Assembly (NCBI GenBank): GCA_027887045.1
Contig: JAPCJH010000002.1
Span: 508,723-572,722, forward strand
Source: Nitrososphaerota archaeon
Lineage (GTDB): Archaea > Thermoproteota > Nitrososphaeria > Nitrososphaerales > Gagatemarchaeaceae
DNA: 64,000 nucleotides
Reading direction: 5' to 3'
The notes below the pieces were generated by a model. It saw nothing but the letters and a program-made list of their open reading frames with translations, made no database searches and was not told where the DNA came from. How positions within the stretch are numbered: position 1 is the stretch's first letter; every line of letters begins with the position of its first letter. The position numbers and the translations under genes were made by a program. This document shows positions 8,870-17,302 of the stretch, one piece after another.

Positions 8870-10555
8870 TTACCTTTCAAATTCGTGCCGAGATTCCTTC
8901 GCGACGTACTCCCTCACCATCGAGGAAAGCTTCTCGCTGTTGAACTCCCCGCTGCTTATCGCATTCGCGATGTAGGCTGCCCTGTTGGACAGGCTGCTGA
9001 TGACGTGATTGTAGACCCAGCCGAAGCTTTCAGCTATTTCCTTCAGTCGGAAGCTTCTTTCCAGTACTGCCTCGGGTGTGGTGGGGGAGAAGGAATCCTT
9101 CGAATAATCGTATTTGAAAACGTTCACTATCTCATGTGAGTCCGCGCCGACCGGGCGGATTTCGTCAACGCTCACAACCCTGCGCACGATCCTGCCATCA
9201 GGAAGGAAGATCTTTCTGATCGTTGCGATGGCGGTTATGTCCCTGACGTGGCCGAGCGTGAAGCGCATCGGGGGAGTAGTGACTCGCTGGACGCAACGCT
9301 GCGCGTCTTCTGCGTGGACCGTCGTGATGGTAGAGAACCCCAGCGTTATTGCCGCGGCAACGGTTTCGGATTCTTCTCCTCTCATTTCACCAAGCGACAG
9401 GATTGTGGGCGAGAATCTGAGAGACAGCTTCAGGAGGTCGGAAAGATTGTATTCGTAATTCCCAGATGTGGGGGAAAGCCCGGCGCGATAGAACCTCGTC
9501 TTCAATCTCTGCCAGTGCAGGTGAGGCGGCAGGTTGATTTCGAGGACGTCTTCGGCGGTCACGATCTTCGCCTTAGGATTCATCATCGAGAGAATCGCGT
9601 TCATGAGGGTCGTCTTGCCGGAGCTGGTTTCGCCTGCAATGAGCACGTTCGTCGTTCTTTCCATTAGCAGCCAGAAATAGGCGGCCATAAGTGCAGATAG
9701 TGTCTTGTGAGAGTGGGTCTCTGCGTAGACGAGTCTCCGTTCCAGGGACACCGGAACTCGCTGAGGATACGACCGGGCCGATTCCGGAGACGCGAGCTGA
9801 ACGATCGTGAGTGGATTCTCTTTCTGTTTTCTTATCGTGAAGGTTGAGCCGGGCCTGGAAATCTCGTCACCTAACGTCGCGGAAATCCTCCTGTCAGATG
9901 CGCCGTGGAGAGTGACCTCCAGCGAGGGTTGTGCTAGAGAAACGGTTGTTCCCCCGAACTGCGCAAGTCGGCGGATGAACGCTTGGAGCCTATCTTCGCT
10001 TTGGTATAGGATGTTCGTTTCCATGAACATGTACTCGGTATGTTTGCGATGGAATACCCTGACCGGCCTGTCGAACTTGGTGACCGAGATTTCTTCTATG
10101 TCGTCGTCGTTTATCAGTGGGTCCACCTCCCAGAAACCCGCGAAGTCCTTGAGGAGATAGTACAGAAACTTCGCTGGAGACCTTTTCACCGTCGATGTGA
10201 TGCCCGCCTTCTCGGCCGTCTCCCACAGGTACTCTTCGAGAATTTCCTCTGCGCTCCCCGAAGTCTCGACCGGGATTGCGCTGCGTAGATTCTCCTTTAG
10301 TAGGTCTAGGGCCTGAATTTCGGCCACGTCGAGCGGAGGGAGCTTGATGAAATGTTGACCGAAGGAATTGTCATCGACGATGAAGACCTGTGCGGACGCG
10401 TCTAAGCCGGCCTTCTGCGGTACCCGATACGTGTCTACGATCTTTCCTTGAATCGACGTCGGAAGAAGTAGGGTTGCTTCAGGCGGTTCTGAGCTCTTAG
10501 TATCCGAGCTAATTCCAGACAACGGACTATGCCTGAGTCTTCCAATTTGGACCAA
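8870..10555 (-). CDS. type IV pilus assembly ATPase (VirB11/GspE/ArlI family)
   Basis: A 561-residue secretion ATPase. The Walker A is GETSSGKTTL, the Walker B region ILSLGEMRGEE, and the His box TTVHAEDAQ; an N-terminal domain (residues 1-250) precedes the RecA-like core. It forms a hexamer at the membrane and powers pilus assembly with the platform protein encoded 5 nt downstream. Start is TTG at 10555. It is the first gene of a six-gene minus-strand operon. No ArlH-type (RecA-like) gene or archaellum stator genes are present, which favours an adhesion pilus over an archaellum. The prepilin peptidase is not in the window. Confidence 0.92.
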   Translation of the reverse strand: MVQIGRLRHSPLSGISSDTKSSEPPEATLLLPTSIQGKIVDTYRVPQKAGLDASAQVFIVDDNSFGQHFIKLPPLDVAEIQALDLLKENLRSAIPVETSGSAEEILEEYLWETAEKAGITSTVKRSPAKFLYYLLKDFAGFWEVDPLINDDDIEEISVTKFDRPVRVFHRKHTEYMFMETNILYQSEDRLQAFIRRLAQFGGTTVSLAQPSLEVTLHGASDRRISATLGDEISRPGSTFTIRKQKENPLTIVQLASPESARSYPQRVPVSLERRLVYAETHSHKTLSALMAAYFWLLMERTTNVLIAGETSSGKTTLMNAILSMMNPKAKIVTAEDVLEINLPPHLHWQRLKTRFYRAGLSPTSGNYEYNLSDLLKLSLRFSPTILSLGEMRGEESETVAAAITLGFSTITTVHAEDAQRCVQRVTTPPMRFTLGHVRDITAIATIRKIFLPDGRIVRRVVSVDEIRPVGADSHEIVNVFKYDYSKDSFSPTTPEAVLERSFRLKEIAESFGWVYNHVISSLSNRAAYIANAISSGEFNSEKLSSMVREYVAKESRHEFER

Positions 10556-10685
10556 GGTCTTCCTCGCTATGCTACTTTTCCTCGGATTAGGGGTGACTCA
10601 GGTTGTGGGCTGGTCTCGGGCGTTGCATAGAATGAATCTGTCGCGGCGCATATAAGGGGCCACTAGAATCGCAGGACCGAGAAGA

Positions 10686-11003
10686 GTGGAATTCCTCTAT
10701 CTCACAACAATTGGATGGAAGTCAGGAAAGCCCCATGAGATTGAGATTTGGTTCGTCGAACGCGGTTCAATGTACTACGTTGTCTCAGAAATGGGGCGCG
10801 CATCTCATTGGGTGCAGAACATCATCCGCAATCCCTTGGTTTCCGTCAAGGTGAGCGGCGAGAAAGCCGAGGGCACGGGGAGGCTTGTGAGCAGGGAGGC
10901 TGAGCCAGAGCTCACGCATGAGGTCGCAGCCCTCATGAGCTCAAAGTACAAGTGGAGCGACGGTCTGATCGTTGAACTAGCCCCATCAAGATCAAGGCCC
11001 TAA
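10686..11003 (+). CDS. F420/FMN-dependent nitroreductase-like protein
   Basis: A 105-residue split-barrel protein. LTTIGWKSGKPHEIEIWF matches the opening motif of the deazaflavin-dependent (Ddn-like) nitroreductase family, which binds F420H2 or flavin and reduces quinones or nitro compounds. WVQNIIRNPLVSVKV is the second conserved motif. Start is GTG at 10686; a TATA-like CATATAAGG lies about 30 nt upstream. The C-terminal half is shorter than typical Ddn proteins (about 130-150 residues), but the barrel motifs are intact. The substrate is not predictable. Confidence 0.75.
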   Translation: MEFLYLTTIGWKSGKPHEIEIWFVERGSMYYVVSEMGRASHWVQNIIRNPLVSVKVSGEKAEGTGRLVSREAEPELTHEVAALMSSKYKWSDGLIVELAPSRSRP

Positions 11004-11006
11004 CCC

Positions 11007-11222
11007 CTAACCCGCACCCTTGACCGCTGCCAGTGCTTTCATCTTAGCCTTCTCCCTCGCGACGGTCTTAAGAGCCGCAATTGTCCAGAAAACGTCCTCC
11101 TTTACACAGAGGTATCGCCCGGGGACCCCTGTGCGCTTCAACTTGGAATTGCAATTCGGGCAGCGCCTGATCCTTCTCACGATTTTCTTTTTCCTTCTGC
11201 GACGCTTCCGGGTCCCACTCAT
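11007..11222 (-). CDS. small basic zinc-ribbon protein
   Basis: A 71-residue protein with a very basic N-terminus (TRKRRRRKKKIVRRIRR), then CPNCNSKLKRTGVPGRYLC, with three Cys that may bind zinc with a fourth ligand missing or replaced. The C-terminus is Lys/Ala-rich. The charge suggests nucleic acid binding. It converges with the nitroreductase-like gene, ending 3 nt apart. Function unknown. Confidence 0.6.
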   Translation of the reverse strand: MSGTRKRRRRKKKIVRRIRRCPNCNSKLKRTGVPGRYLCVKEDVFWTIAALKTVAREKAKMKALAAVKGAG

Positions 11223-11317
11223 TTGCTCGATTCATCCACAAAGGAAGATTCGAAGATTCCTTGCACGCGCAAGTGACGCGAGACGTTCTCTTAATTTTTG
11301 TTATCTGCCGATCGCGT

Positions 11318-11521
11318 TCACCGGAATCTGGCCTTCCCTATGTTGGGGCTGAACTCGAACCCGCATTTCAAGCAGCGACGCATCCCGGGGGCGTCCGTGA
11401 TCTCCTGCCTCGTGCCGCAGCGCGGGCATTCGAGCGTGATCTTCCCTGGAGAGATCGCGTCTCGGTGAGCCTCGCGTACCCTGTCGATCGCGTTCTTGTA
11501 CGCGTCCCTCTGTTTTCTCAA
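11318..11521 (-). CDS. small zinc-ribbon protein
   Basis: A 67-residue protein with a helical N-terminal third (RDAYKNAIDRVREAHRDA) and a four-Cys zinc ribbon: CPRCGTRQEITDAPGMRRCLKCG split as CPRC and CLKC. It ends FSPNIGKARFR. This is a common archaeal design of unknown role, often nucleic acid or protein binding. It is the second such gene in a row on this strand. Confidence 0.65.
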   Translation of the reverse strand: MRKQRDAYKNAIDRVREAHRDAISPGKITLECPRCGTRQEITDAPGMRRCLKCGFEFSPNIGKARFR

Positions 11522-11638
11522 ATTCCTTTCAAGTCTCCGTCCCGGCTGCCACTATAAGGCCTTGTGAGCCATTGCGGCGGCTTGCTCCAAGAGAAACAAT
11601 CAAAAACTATTCTAGCAAGAAGGTTCCACGGTGAGCAG

Positions 11639-13246
11639 ATGAGCGCGGACCCTGTAAGCGAGACCACCTCCACTGCGGTTTTGAATCTGGGCCATGACGG
11701 GCGAACGCCGTTCACAGTCGACGCAAACCTGATAGCTACGGGGAGGACGTGTGTCCTGGGATCGAGCGGCAGCGGTAAGAGTTACGCTGTTGGGGTGATA
11801 TGTGAAGAGCTCTGCAGGAAGAAGGTCCCCTTCGCGCTCGTGGACACTGAAGGGGAATACTCGAACCTCAAAGAAAAATTCGGCGTAATCTGGGTGGGTG
11901 ACGACGTCGGATGCGACCTTCGCTGGGATGGAATCAACCTCCAGGAGCTCGCGGCCCAAGCTCCCGACATCGCCCCCTTGATTCTTGATGTTTCAGACCT
12001 GGAGAATCCCAGGGAGAAGATAGCCAGCCTTCTCACTTCCCTATATTCAGAGATATCAAGCCGACGGACTCCGTATCTCGTCATTCTGGAGGAGGCTGAC
12101 AAGTTCGTACCCCAGGCGGGGCAACGGGTGCAGATATTCGACGAAATCGCGAGACGAGGTCGCAAGCGCGGCCTCGGGTTGATGCTTTGCTCGCAGAGAC
12201 CCTCCCTCGTGGACAAGAACGTGCTGAGCCAGTGCGGTAACCAGCTCATAGGGAAGTTGATCATCCAGAACGACTTGAAGTCGGTCTCTCAGTTCTTTCC
12301 CGAAAGGGGTCTCCCTAAACAGCTCACCACCCTGAGGCCCGGGATGTTCTACGCCTTAGGGGGTCTTGTCGCCAGCCCCACACTCCTGACGGTCCGGAAG
12401 CGCGAATCGCGCCACGGAGGAGTGACGCCGATCCTAAGGGACAGGGTCGTCAAGCCTTACATGGGTACCCTGTCAACTTCAAGTCCGTTCGTTCGACCTG
12501 TCCAACGAGTGGGGGGCCCCGTAGTGCGAGGGGAGACCAAGCCTGGCCTACCGTTCCGAATCAAGGCGGATGACATACCAATCTACGTCAAACGCGAGAA
12601 GCGATTCCTCCTCTTTGGGAAGGACGAGACCGTAACGTCGGTCCAATCCATCTTCCACCCCCTGATTGAGGTAGGAGTCAGGCTGAGGAAGGGAGTTATC
12701 AAGAAGAAGTTCGAGACGTTTTACATTACGATTGATGGGATTTCAGGGAAACTAGCCGACATCGAAGAACGCCTCACTCTACACGAAGGATTTGAAAGGC
12801 TGATCGGATTGAGCGCGTTCCACCTGGAGGTGCTCCGGGGCGTGAGCACCGACAGTGATTCGAGTGTCATCGACATCGCGAGCAGGGTCGGGGACTCTAA
12901 GGGCTCCGTTAGGCGCGTTCTTAATCTTCTGGAGGAGAAAAGGCTCGTCAGGTCGATAGAGATGCGAAGGAACAAGCTCTTCCGACGCTTGATAGACATC
13001 CCGAAGGTCTCCTGGGAACGATCGCATTTGCGACTTGAGGATGTTGAGATGGGCGGGGCGAGGAGAGAAGAACCAAAGATCAAGGAGAAGGAAGTGAAGG
13101 ATATGATCAGGGGTCTGTGGGATGGAGCAGACCTGGACAGTTTCAACGTCGTCTTTTATCCCGTGTACAAGATTGAACTGACCCTGAAGCGGCGGAGGAG
13201 AGAGGTGTATCTCGATGGCAGGACAGGAAAGGACCTCCCCATCTAG
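11639..13246 (+). CDS. HerA-like (DUF87) ATPase with winged-helix C-terminus
   Basis: About 535 residues from ATG at 11639; the frame is open to 11564, but GGTGAG just before this ATG fits an archaeal ribosome-binding site. Walker A GSSGSGKSYA, Walker B region PYLVILEEADKFVP and IARRGRKRGLGLMLCSQRP (sensor/arginine region) are those of the HerA/FtsK-like DUF87 family. Residues 370-460 form a winged helix (IASRVGDSKGSVRRVLNLLEEKRLV), so DNA binding is likely. The family moves DNA or protein hexameric rings. No NurA or Rad50/Mre11 lies nearby, so it is a free-standing relative, not the repair HerA. Confidence 0.88.
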   Translation: MSADPVSETTSTAVLNLGHDGRTPFTVDANLIATGRTCVLGSSGSGKSYAVGVICEELCRKKVPFALVDTEGEYSNLKEKFGVIWVGDDVGCDLRWDGINLQELAAQAPDIAPLILDVSDLENPREKIASLLTSLYSEISSRRTPYLVILEEADKFVPQAGQRVQIFDEIARRGRKRGLGLMLCSQRPSLVDKNVLSQCGNQLIGKLIIQNDLKSVSQFFPERGLPKQLTTLRPGMFYALGGLVASPTLLTVRKRESRHGGVTPILRDRVVKPYMGTLSTSSPFVRPVQRVGGPVVRGETKPGLPFRIKADDIPIYVKREKRFLLFGKDETVTSVQSIFHPLIEVGVRLRKGVIKKKFETFYITIDGISGKLADIEERLTLHEGFERLIGLSAFHLEVLRGVSTDSDSSVIDIASRVGDSKGSVRRVLNLLEEKRLVRSIEMRRNKLFRRLIDIPKVSWERSHLRLEDVEMGGARREEPKIKEKEVKDMIRGLWDGADLDSFNVVFYPVYKIELTLKRRRREVYLDGRTGKDLPI

Positions 13247-13273
13247 TCGGCTCGTGTGAGTTGAAACCTGACC

Positions 13274-13585
13274 TTGGCTCAATACTTGGTCAAGGCGAAA
13301 CCGAAGCTCGTTAGGCTGAAAAATCTCAGGGAACGGCTGGACGCCGGCGAAATTACAATCATGCGCCCCTTCGGGAGAGCGCTTGATTTCAGCTTGAAGA
13401 AGGGCAAGATCCAAGAGGACGGTTATGCATTGTGGGAAGAGGAAGATTACTGCGATCCGCCCCTCGCGCAGGAAAGACTAGCTGTTCTGGATTACTATTT
13501 CGACGACATCTCTGTTGAGAAGGTCGAACCTGATAGGGGCTGGAAAAGGATAGCCAGCCTTTCGTCCCTTTGGTCAAAGCCATAG
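13274..13585 (+). CDS. conserved small archaeal protein of unknown function
   Basis: A 103-residue, charged, single-domain protein starting at TTG 13274, 27 nt after the HerA-like gene and on the same strand, so probably co-transcribed. ERLDAGEITIMRPFGRALDFSLKKG and the tail DDISVEKVEPDRGWKRI are its most regular parts. No Cys or hydrophobic helix. I do not recognise the family. Confidence 0.6.
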   Translation: MAQYLVKAKPKLVRLKNLRERLDAGEITIMRPFGRALDFSLKKGKIQEDGYALWEEEDYCDPPLAQERLAVLDYYFDDISVEKVEPDRGWKRIASLSSLWSKP

Positions 13586-13680
13586 GTTGGGTTGTCGATC
13601 GACACCAAGGGTAACAAAGACAGTATCGACATTCGCTGAATCTTCCCGCGCACATATGATGCGCGGAGTTGAGATTGCTT

Positions 13681-14328
13681 CTAGATTGCTAAGCCTTCTT
13701 CCTCGGGCTCGCGCTGAACCAGCGCGGGGATTTCAGGGAAGGTCTCCGTCATCCTCTGCTCCGCCACAATCTCAGCCTCCTCTAGGACGCGCCGTGCTTC
13801 CTCGTTGGCCACTTCGAAGTTCAGAGAAATTCCCCCAACGCTGCCAGCCTCGACGAGCGTGCTGCTGAGGAGAGAAGAAATCTCATTAATCTCACCCTGT
13901 GCGTTCGGGAGGAGATTCCCAAGGCCTTGACCGACGCTTCTTACGACCGCGATCGTGGGCGCGAGGGTCGCCGCGATGTCACCGAGGTCGGTGAGGGTCG
14001 TCAATCTGAGCACCACCTGCTCGAGGGCGAGCTTCGCGCCTGTGACCATCTGGCCTACTTTTCGGATTTCTGACAGTTCGTTGGCGTAAATCGTTGCGTG
14101 AGCACGGTCCCCCTTCTGGGTTGCGCTTACAACGTGCTTGAATATCGATTCGTCCCTGGCTTTGATCTTCGCCTCGGTCTGATCAAGTCGGGATACCAAC
14201 ATGTTGATTTCTCGAACCCCTCTGTCAATCTGAGGTTTCAGTGGGGGAGGATTCCTGAACAGCCCCCCAAATTTGCGGGACACGCCCTCGTCTGTGTTCT
14301 TTTGCCAGTTCTTCGAGAAATTCGACAT
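13681..14328 (-). CDS. cdvB: CdvB-type ESCRT-III (Snf7 family) protein
   Basis: A 215-residue Snf7-domain protein. The helical core runs over residues 30-185 (GVREINMLVSRLDQTEAKIK, HATIYANELSEIRKVGQM, LTDLGDIAATLAPTIAVVRSVGQGL), with the charged N-terminus and acidic C-terminus of ESCRT-III. These proteins polymerise on membrane necks and drive cell division and vesicle budding in TACK archaea. The tail TFPEIPALV resembles the proline-containing MIM2 motif that binds the MIT domain of the Vps4/CdvC ATPase. CdvA and CdvC are not adjacent, so this could be one of several CdvB paralogues. A stand-alone MIT protein lies at 25780-26046. Confidence 0.9.
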   Translation of the reverse strand: MSNFSKNWQKNTDEGVSRKFGGLFRNPPPLKPQIDRGVREINMLVSRLDQTEAKIKARDESIFKHVVSATQKGDRAHATIYANELSEIRKVGQMVTGAKLALEQVVLRLTTLTDLGDIAATLAPTIAVVRSVGQGLGNLLPNAQGEINEISSLLSSTLVEAGSVGGISLNFEVANEEARRVLEEAEIVAEQRMTETFPEIPALVQREPEEEGLAI

Positions 14329-14443
14329 CTCGGTGAGTGGTATGGAAACTCATTCTAATGGCGGGAGATTAATTTGCACTGGCTCTTTGAGCAATTTTGT
14401 TCGACCTTCTTTGGCCACGGGCGATTTCACGCGTGCTAGTTTT

Positions 14444-15649
14444 CTACTTTCGTCTGCGAAGCAGGACCAGTGCGAGGATCACCACTACTGCTACAGCAGC
14501 CAGTCCGCCATAGAGTAGGTAGTTTGTCGATGACGATTCAGTGCTGGAAGAGCTCGTCGATGTGCTCGTTGTAGTACTCGTCGCCGAAGTAGAACTCGAA
14601 CTGCTTGTCGAGCTGGTTGTCGTGGTGGACGCGGGCGTCACGGCAAGAAGTTCGCATGGACTCGTTGCCGGGGCATTGTTAGAGTCTCCGCTGTAGACCG
14701 CGTGCCAACTGAAAGAACCCGCCGACTGGAAAGTTTGGGAGGCGGAGTTCGGAACGACACCGTTTGTGACGCTGACGGCCGATCCGACCGTGGTGCCAGT
14801 GCCAGAGCAAGCGCCGTTGGAGTAGTAAGAGTAAGTTACATTTCCAGACGCGGTGCTTGTGATGCTTGATAGGGTCGCCGTATCATGCACAGAACCCCCG
14901 AGAGCCACCGATGAAGCCGAAAGAGTGGTGCTGAGAACTGATGCGGCCTGGGTGACCGTGAGAGGCTCGCACGGACTCGTGGCCTGAGCATTGTTGGCAT
15001 CGCCGCTGTACATCGCGCTCCAGCTGAAGCTACCGGTAGAGTTGAAAGGCTGTGGGTTGGAATTAGGAACGACCCCGTTGGCTACGCTGAGGGGCGTTCC
15101 GACTGCCGTGGGGGTGCCTGTGCACGTCGCACCCTGAAAGTATTGGTAAGTTACCGTCCCGCCGGGACTGGAGCCCCCGCTCAAAGTGGCTGTGTCGTAT
15201 GCAGAGTTTCCTACGGCGATGGTTGTCGCAGAAAGGGAAGTAGTGAGCGTCGTATTCGCGAGTGGCCTCGGCGAATAGAAGAAGGCGGTCGTGTTCTTTA
15301 TGGTCGGAGGATACGCGCCCCAAGTCACGTTAACAAGATATGTACCAGTGATCCAACGAGAGTTACCTCCGGCCACGCCGCTAAAAGAGTATGAACCTGT
15401 GGTGGCGTTCACGGATGCCGGCCCCGCCAGCACCAACGACTTATTCGGGTTACTCACTCTGACAAAAGCAGCAGTGTTTGGACCCGGAGCGGGGGTAACC
15501 GTACCGCTCACGTGAATGCTCGCTGAACCGACGTACGTCGTCTTATCCGTCTTCACGGTTACGCTGAAGGTCTTTGCGTTTACGGCTATGGCCCCGATTA
15601 GGAGAAGCGTGAGTCCTAGAATCAGAATGGACCTTGTCTGGGTTTTCAA
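14444..15649 (-). CDS. membrane-anchored surface protein with two Ig-like repeats and Ser/Thr stalk
   Basis: About 401 residues. An N-terminal signal helix (SILILGLTLLLIGAIAV) is followed by an Ig-like beta domain, two near-identical 100-residue repeats each ending NNAxATSPCExL, then a 40-residue Ser/Thr-rich stalk and a C-terminal transmembrane helix (YLLYGGLAAVAVVVILALVL) with RRRK. Each repeat has two Cys (ATCTG or GACSG, and SPCE), fit for one disulfide. I use TTG at 15649: the upstream gene stops at 15660 and a purine-rich GAGAGGCAGAG precedes the TTG. The frame is open to 15706. It is co-transcribed with the small exported protein before it. Likely a cell-wall protein or adhesin. Confidence 0.75.
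   Translation of the reverse strand: MKTQTRSILILGLTLLLIGAIAVNAKTFSVTVKTDKTTYVGSASIHVSGTVTPAPGPNTAAFVRVSNPNKSLVLAGPASVNATTGSYSFSGVAGGNSRWITGTYLVNVTWGAYPPTIKNTTAFFYSPRPLANTTLTTSLSATTIAVGNSAYDTATLSGGSSPGGTVTYQYFQGATCTGTPTAVGTPLSVANGVVPNSNPQPFNSTGSFSWSAMYSGDANNAQATSPCEPLTVTQAASVLSTTLSASSVALGGSVHDTATLSSITSTASGNVTYSYYSNGACSGTGTTVGSAVSVTNGVVPNSASQTFQSAGSFSWHAVYSGDSNNAPATSPCELLAVTPASTTTTSSTSSSSSTSATSTTTSTSTSSSSTESSSTNYLLYGGLAAVAVVVILALVLLRRRK
14637..14944 (-). repeat. second Ig-like repeat unit
   Basis: About 100 codons of the surface protein gene that repeat the unit at 14945-15247. Shared landmarks in both are a CTGTA-rich segment encoding YSGD.NNA and the final SPCE. The similarity is visible at DNA level (GGACTCGT, GCATTGTT, GCCGCTGTA-type words), pointing to a fairly recent duplication. 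Confidence 0.6.
14945..15247 (-). repeat. first Ig-like repeat unit
   Basis: The partner of the unit at 14637-14944, in the same gene and frame. The encoded segment begins LTTSLSATTIAVG and ends SPCEPLTVTQ; the second begins LSTTLSASSVALG and ends SPCELLAVTP. Confidence 0.6.
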
Positions 15650-15659
15650 TCTCTGCCTC

Positions 15660-16076
15660 TCAAACCTTGATTGAAATCGTGCTTGTCGGGGAGACCGGGA
15701 CTCCATCGTATGTAACGGCGAATATGAGTCCGGTGTAGTTACCTGACGGAATGTTGTTCAAGGGTATGAAGGCCGCGCCTTTCCCATTACCAGGGATGTT
15801 ATCGGAAGCCACCGGTATTCCAACGGTCTGACCAGAAGTCTTATTGTAGACACCGAGGTAAACGAACACGCTTATTGCCGTGCTCAGCGTATTGTTGTAC
15901 GGCACCAACACTCCAAGCGATGGTCCGATTATTTTCTCGGTGGGCGTCCCGGGGACCAGAGTTGTCGTCAAAAGGTTCGGAGAGGTGACGGAATTCGAGG
16001 GAGAAACGAACCCAAGAATTGCAAAAATCAGGACAAAAGTTAGAGCACCTACCTTCAGATGGCTCAATTTTTTCAT
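15660..16076 (-). CDS. small exported protein of unknown function
   Basis: A 138-residue protein with an N-terminal signal helix (VGALTFVLIFAILGF) and a beta-rich, Thr/Pro/Asn-rich exported body with several NxS/T sites (NNTLST, NKTSGQ, NYTG). It precedes the Ig-repeat surface protein by a few bases on the same strand and is probably in its operon. It has no Cys. Function unknown; a cell-surface partner of the larger protein is a reasonable guess. Confidence 0.65.
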   Translation of the reverse strand: MKKLSHLKVGALTFVLIFAILGFVSPSNSVTSPNLLTTTLVPGTPTEKIIGPSLGVLVPYNNTLSTAISVFVYLGVYNKTSGQTVGIPVASDNIPGNGKGAAFIPLNNIPSGNYTGLIFAVTYDGVPVSPTSTISIKV

Positions 16077-16123
16077 CGGTGCTTCCCCTTTTGCATTGAG
16101 GTCATATTAAGCATGAAGGATGA

Positions 16124-16489
16124 TTGTTCTACATTCAAAATAATCGACCTCGAGGAGCGACTCCAAATCCATACAGAAGATTCAGTCAGAGAGCGATTCA
16201 ACTCCTAAACATAACGCCGACGGACCATGCACTATATGACTTGGTGCAAGCAAAAAAGACAAACACACAAGACAAAATCATTGAAGATTCGCTCGCCATG
16301 ATGCAGACACTCAAACAAATTTGCAATGCTCGCAATATTGTTTCAGCAATCCTTGACTTATTCCACAAGAACTACCCAAGTTTGAGAGTCGCCTCTCGCT
16401 GCTTTGTCTGTCCATTCAAGCCGGGATACGGATCTCCTCCCCCACCTGATTCAAACCGGGAGCCGAGCGCTGGTTGGTCGCGGTGTTAA
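16124..16489 (+). CDS. doubtful small protein
   Basis: An open frame of 121 codons. The middle part (residues 20-90: RAIQLLNITPTDHALYDLVQ, KIIEDSLAMMQTLKQICNARN) reads like a real helical protein, while the C-terminal 25 residues (SPPPPDSNREPSAGW) do not. Base composition is more AT-rich than its neighbours in the first half. No family recognised and no clear promoter. It could be a remnant or a short gene that ends earlier in another frame. Confidence 0.3.
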   Translation: MFYIQNNRPRGATPNPYRRFSQRAIQLLNITPTDHALYDLVQAKKTNTQDKIIEDSLAMMQTLKQICNARNIVSAILDLFHKNYPSLRVASRCFVCPFKPGYGSPPPPDSNREPSAGWSRC

Positions 16490-16855
16490 GCGAGGGCTCC
16501 ACGCCGCTTCCAGTCAACGACCGTTCCAAGTCTTCCTCAGGCGAAGTTCTCAAACCGCGCCTGGCTCTCCTGAGCACAAGGCTCGACTTCAGGGAGAATT
16601 CGCAACCCGGAATATTTCCCGACTGCGCGCTGAGTCGTAGCCGACTCGGGTCACGTTTCCTCCCCTTAGCTTCACCAACAGCGAGAGAGCTGGCCGCGTA
16701 TGGCCAGGCGCCTGTGTTAATCTTGCTTGGCTCCAGTTTCTGACAATTTGCACATCTTCTTTTGACCAACGTATCGTGGATTCCATTATCAACCAAGAAG
16801 TCAAGATAAACGATAGAGGAAACCGGGGAAAACCTTGTGTTTCGGAAGGGCCGCC
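16490..16855. other. stretch without an identifiable gene
   Basis: About 370 bases of GC-rich sequence. Open frames exist on both strands, but none has convincing protein character. A minus-strand GGGGAGGAAACGTGACCC at about 16660-16677 faintly recalls the first conserved region of RNase P RNA, but the rest of that signature is not visible. Confidence 0.4.
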
Positions 16856-17187
16856 TTACGACCTCTTGATGTTTGTCACGAGCAATCTAAACTGGAGCGT
16901 CTTTCCCGCCATCGGGTGCCTTCCCACTCTTCCGTAAGCTTTCTCTGGTGTGATCGAGACCTCCTTCGTTTCGTTCACCTTCATCCCGAGTAGGGCGTCC
17001 TCGAAGCCTCGGATGACCTGATGTGCCCCGAGAACGACCTGCAGGGGTTTGTAATCGCGCGCGGGGCTCAAGGGCCTGACTTTATCGCCTCCGACTTCAT
17101 GCTGGTATCGAAGACCTTCCCTCCGGGGAACTTCCCCAAGTAGTGCACCGATATTGTGTCGCCGTTTTGTGCTGTGAGCTCGCTCAA
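16856..17187 (-). CDS. FKBP-type peptidyl-prolyl isomerase, frameshifted
   Basis: Two frames join into a single FKBP of about 110 residues. The first gives GDTISVHYLGKFPGGKVFDTS, the second RDYKPLQVVLGAHQVIRGFE, then ALLGMKVNETKEV and EKAYGRVG, which are the standard order of FKBP motifs. The break is in GGGCC at 17072-17076, where one missing base restores SGPLSPARDY. FKBPs speed proline isomerisation during folding in the cytoplasm. Start is TTG at 17187. The second frame alone (71 residues from a TTG) lacks the first strand and would not fold. Sequence error or recent inactivation cannot be separated here. Confidence 0.8.
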
Positions 17188-17302
17188 TTGAATACGATCG
17201 CCTCGTGACTCGTCTCTAACAATTGTGCAGAAAATCCGATCATTATCCCCTGCAGGGGTGGTTTCGACGTCGCGCGAATATTACAAAAATGTCCGTGATG
17301 GT

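Noticed and set aside
8870-10555. Archaellum (ArlI/J) operon
   Set aside because: No ArlH, ArlF/G or stator-type genes nearby, and the platform protein is longer than ArlJ; the adhesion pilus reading fits better.
10686-11003. Reading the small nitroreductase-like protein as a full pyridoxamine oxidase
   Set aside because: The opening LTTIGWKSGKP motif belongs to the Ddn-like group and the protein is too short for PdxH.
16405-16510. Possible tRNA near the T-loop-like word GGTTTGAATC (minus strand)
   Set aside because: The flanking bases do not form a T stem, and no D arm, anticodon stem or acceptor stem could be paired.
16655-16690. RNase P RNA-like word GGGGAGGAAACGTGACCC on the minus strand
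   Set aside because: Only the GAGGAAA core matches; the following conserved bases and the distal conserved regions were not found.
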